DNA of 64,000 nt, from NCBI GenBank assembly GCA_035235625.1, contig CP141148.1:35899057-35963056 (forward strand). The letters run 5' to 3'. Each line of letters starts with the position of its first letter. Within the stretch, counting starts at the first letter, position 1. Origin of the DNA: Saururus chinensis (taxonomy: Eukaryota > Streptophyta > Magnoliopsida > Piperales > Saururaceae). Positions 61,181 through 64,000 of this stretch are shown piece after piece. The position numbers and the translations under genes are program-made. The notes beneath the pieces are model-generated. The model did not search any database. It worked only from the letters and a program-made list of their open reading frames with translations, and was not told the DNA's origin.

Positions 61181-64000
61181 CAGTGGAAAAGATGATCCAC
61201 ACAGTTGCATATTGTAATGCCCTGGAATTTCAATGTTATAAAATTCGAAAGTTTGAACCCATAGCCCACCAATGAAAGCCTTGAAATAAACAAATCAATT
61301 GAACACACCAACACAAGCTACATTTATTACTAAAGAGAATATGGGTTTGCCACTATTTTGTTCCTTCTCCATAGCCCACCAATGAAAGCCTTGAAATAAC
61401 ATAATTGTCCGCTATAATGACACACAAATGAATCTTGCTAAGACTGTAATCTCCACAACAGACTTGATTCGCCACCTAATACAGATCCTATCGATAAACC
61501 AATATATTTATCATGCCTTGCCAAAGTAATACTGCCACAAACTGGATTGAGAACCTTTATGCATAACTAGACAATTAATTATAACAGTACATTGATAAAC
61601 ATAAGTTGACTGTCAAAAGAAGACCATTTTATTTCTGGTAAGCAGTCATCAAGCTGATTGCAGCCTCTATATACTTCACCTCTTGTATATACCACCTCAA
61701 TAAAATGGCCATACTATATAAATCAAAGAATGTAAAATCCAAGATATAATCATTGTTGTACAGCTAATTACAGTTGTTCAAATTCGCAGCAACAAGTGTT
61801 AAATATCACCCCAAAAAAATAAATGCCAATAGGAATTTTACAAATCAGAAAAATGAATGCAGAAGGAACTGATAAGGCAGACTGAAAACTGTGCATCCAA
61901 ATAAAAGACTACCTGAAACTAATTGAGGTGTGTTTACCCCATTTGATCCAAGAAATCTCACAACTATTGAAGTAGATTGAACAGAATATGGTAGCCAAAC
62001 CATGTCAGAAATCTGATTAGCCTCCAGCTTGTTACCTCACCCTAATCAGCCTTATGATGACTCCCTGTCATTTCAAGAAGAATTCCACTCTCATCAAGTT
62101 TTCTAATCCAAAATCCACAATACACCACTGCTATCAAGTTTTCTAATCCAACCACTTAATATGGGATGGCATATAGAGTAAGAGGCTTTTTTCATTTTCA
62201 CATATTGAAGAAGTCCTATTTTCACAAACTAGCTCAATTATATCAATAGTCAATAAAACTGCAACTAACTCATAGCAGTGGCTCGTTTAAAGCAAGACTA
62301 GTTTGACCAAGTGGATTTTTTATATAAAGTAAAGATAGAAAATAAAAGGAAAGTATAGCAGACTTCATACTTAATGCAGAAAACTGGGTTAGAAGCTAAG
62401 AAGCAAAGAGTAGCAGCCAGCAAAATCTGAAAAGAATACTGAATTTTAACAGAGTACATGGTTCTTTTTATTGATTTTAATAAATCTGAAAAGAATACCA
62501 AATTTTAACAGAGTACAAGGCTTTCTTTATGGTTCTTTTGATTGATTTTAATATATATGTGTTTTGTTCTATAGGGCTGGCACAGGTACATGAAAGTGCA
62601 AGTCTTGCAAACTTTGAGACTTCTGATTCTGAGCAGCTAGTGTGAGGAATGAGATAGAAATAGATAATTTATATATCTGGACCACAGTAAACAACCCAAT
62701 GCAAAAATCAGTGAAAGGGTCTACCAATGACTGAGGACTGAACCTATGCATTCTGAAGGCAGAGATCAATTTTGGAAATGACAATATCCATAACAAAAGA
62801 GCACATAAGGACATATATACCTTAAAATATGCTTGCTTGCAAGATTCTATGGGAAGAAATACCAGTAAACCGAAGAAGAAATGAGGGTTTGGCAAACAAA
62901 ACCTGGAAATCCTATTTCATCTTCTGTTGAAACATCCCATGCCATACTGGTACACCCGAATGAAAGTGTGACCAAGCTCACTCTGCAGCAGCTGAAATTG
63001 TGCGGCTCACAACTGAGACAAGAAATTCAGTTAGATCAAATGAAGAAGCTGCTGCCATCAAAATCCAGACATCTCTTATAAATTTAGGGGCATCATTAAA
63101 TCATAGGCAATTTTGCAGCATTTTTCCTCAAGGATGTTGCAACAATTTGTGCTCAAACCTGTTTCGTTTACAAATTTTAATAAACATCACGATCCTTCTG
63201 TTAGGGCAAAGAATAAAATTTTCATTTGTACGTTTTTCCATTCCAATGATTTGTTTGAGTCGATGGATTGACAAAAACATAAATGTGAACATTCCCATAG
63301 TTTCACATTCATTAAGAAATACAATTTCCATGTCTGCAGGATATCAGGTGCATGCAAACACCACAAATTCTAATCCATCACATAAACATTTTAACCACCC
63401 CATGTCTCATATGATAAAACTTCAAAGCTAATCTCAACACAAAATGAGAACATAAACATGATTGGCTCTGGCTGCACATCTTACCCTTGGGGAAGCTTTG
63501 AAGCACTACAAGAACATCGACTTAATGTTTGTTGCCTATCATATGCTCATGAGTGGTCTCATTCAGGAAGACCCACAATGGGAGAGCCCGTGTGACAAAA
63601 AATATAATAGTCAATATATACTAAATAGTCAAAATATAACTTGAATACCTCAGTTTAGATTGTTCTACTCCCTTGCTGAGGGCATGCGAGGGCATGCGTT
63701 TAAATAAGAATTGAACACCTTTCACACATCTTTCCCCTAGCAAAAGAAAAAGATGAGAAATATTTACAGGAAACATGCTCTAATAAGGCAAAAGAAATTT
63801 AATACCTCAGTTACATGTTATTATCTACACTTTTGAATTGATTGACAGATAAGTCCTAACTGGGAAGGTGAAACGTACTCTAATAAAATGCCTTATTGCA
63901 GAGGCACATTCCCAATAAAAATTAATAAGCAAAAAGAGATTTATTGCAAGTTAATATCAGCACTTTTAAATGGTAAAAATTTATCCTTTCTTTGAAAAGA
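61181..64000. other. No gene recognised; two small duplications
   Basis: The sequence has no domain I can name. A 30-bp direct repeat (CATAGCCCACCAATGAAAGC and following) occurs at 61260-61289 and 61370-61399. A tandem duplication of about 57 bp (AATCTGAAAAGAATAC and following) covers 62427-62553. Codon-like stretches near 62900-63070 and 63460-63560 are short and unsupported. The region could be intronic to a gene beyond the window. Confidence 0.4.

Noticed and set aside
62569-62895. 108-residue hydrophobic minus-strand frame
   Set aside because: Single frame in AT-rich DNA without recognisable motifs; it overlaps a small tandem duplication.

Overview
The window is nuclear DNA of a flowering plant. 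Evidence: two SWEET sugar-transporter copies with the plant six-exon layout, a two-exon germin-like protein gene, plant MULE, hAT, Stowaway and LTR elements, and AT-rich intergenic DNA. A monocot is plausible but not proven. Most of the 64 kb is repeat-derived. Only two genes look usable: the germin-like gene (19282-20043, +) and, with one doubt in exon 5, a SWEET gene (58880-60229, +).

The main feature is a tandem array of SWEET exon 3. Its unit is about 600 bp: the 3' part of intron 2, a 214-bp exon 3, the 5' part of intron 3, and a segment matching the terminal inverted repeat of a MULE. There are roughly 22-24 whole or partial units at 3.5-16.2 kb and about 10 more at 33.5-47.2 kb, with the exons on the minus strand. 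At the low-coordinate end the array runs into exons 4, 5 and 6 of a decayed SWEET copy (2.8-3.5 kb, minus). Exons 1-2 of that copy lie beside it on the plus strand (2485-2724), so the locus has been inverted. An autonomous-type MULE with the same terminal repeats (about 26.5-33.5 kb) sits next to the second array block. It carries a decayed transposase and a plant-mobile-domain gene.

Layout: 1-2455 two LTRs of a ~1-kb family around a duplicated upstream block; 2485-16205 rearranged SWEET copy A with array; 16.2-18.7 kb foldback DNA element and an LTR remnant; 19.3-20.0 kb germin-like gene; 21.1-22.5 kb a broken secreted-protein gene with eight 9-residue Gln/Asn repeats, interrupted by a hAT-like MITE; 22.9-25.7 kb Stowaway-like MITEs and a hAT element; 25.2-26.4 kb segmental duplication copy A; 26.5-33.5 kb MULE; 33.5-47.2 kb array blocks interrupted by a 1.1-kb Stowaway-like element and a nested pair of ~3.5-kb solo LTRs; 47.3-55.2 kb segmental duplication copy B, itself split by LTR insertions; 55.5-57.1 kb an RNase H-like fragment and a paralogue of the secreted repeat protein; 58.2-60.2 kb SWEET copy B with the same upstream block as copy A; 60.7-61.2 kb a MULE transposase relic; 61.2-64 kb nothing recognised.

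The germin-like protein is predicted to be secreted to the apoplast. SWEETs are membrane sugar uniporters. Nothing in the sequence links the two functionally. The locus reads as a record of duplication, inversion, exon amplification and serial transposon insertion, with insertion order readable from target-site duplications.
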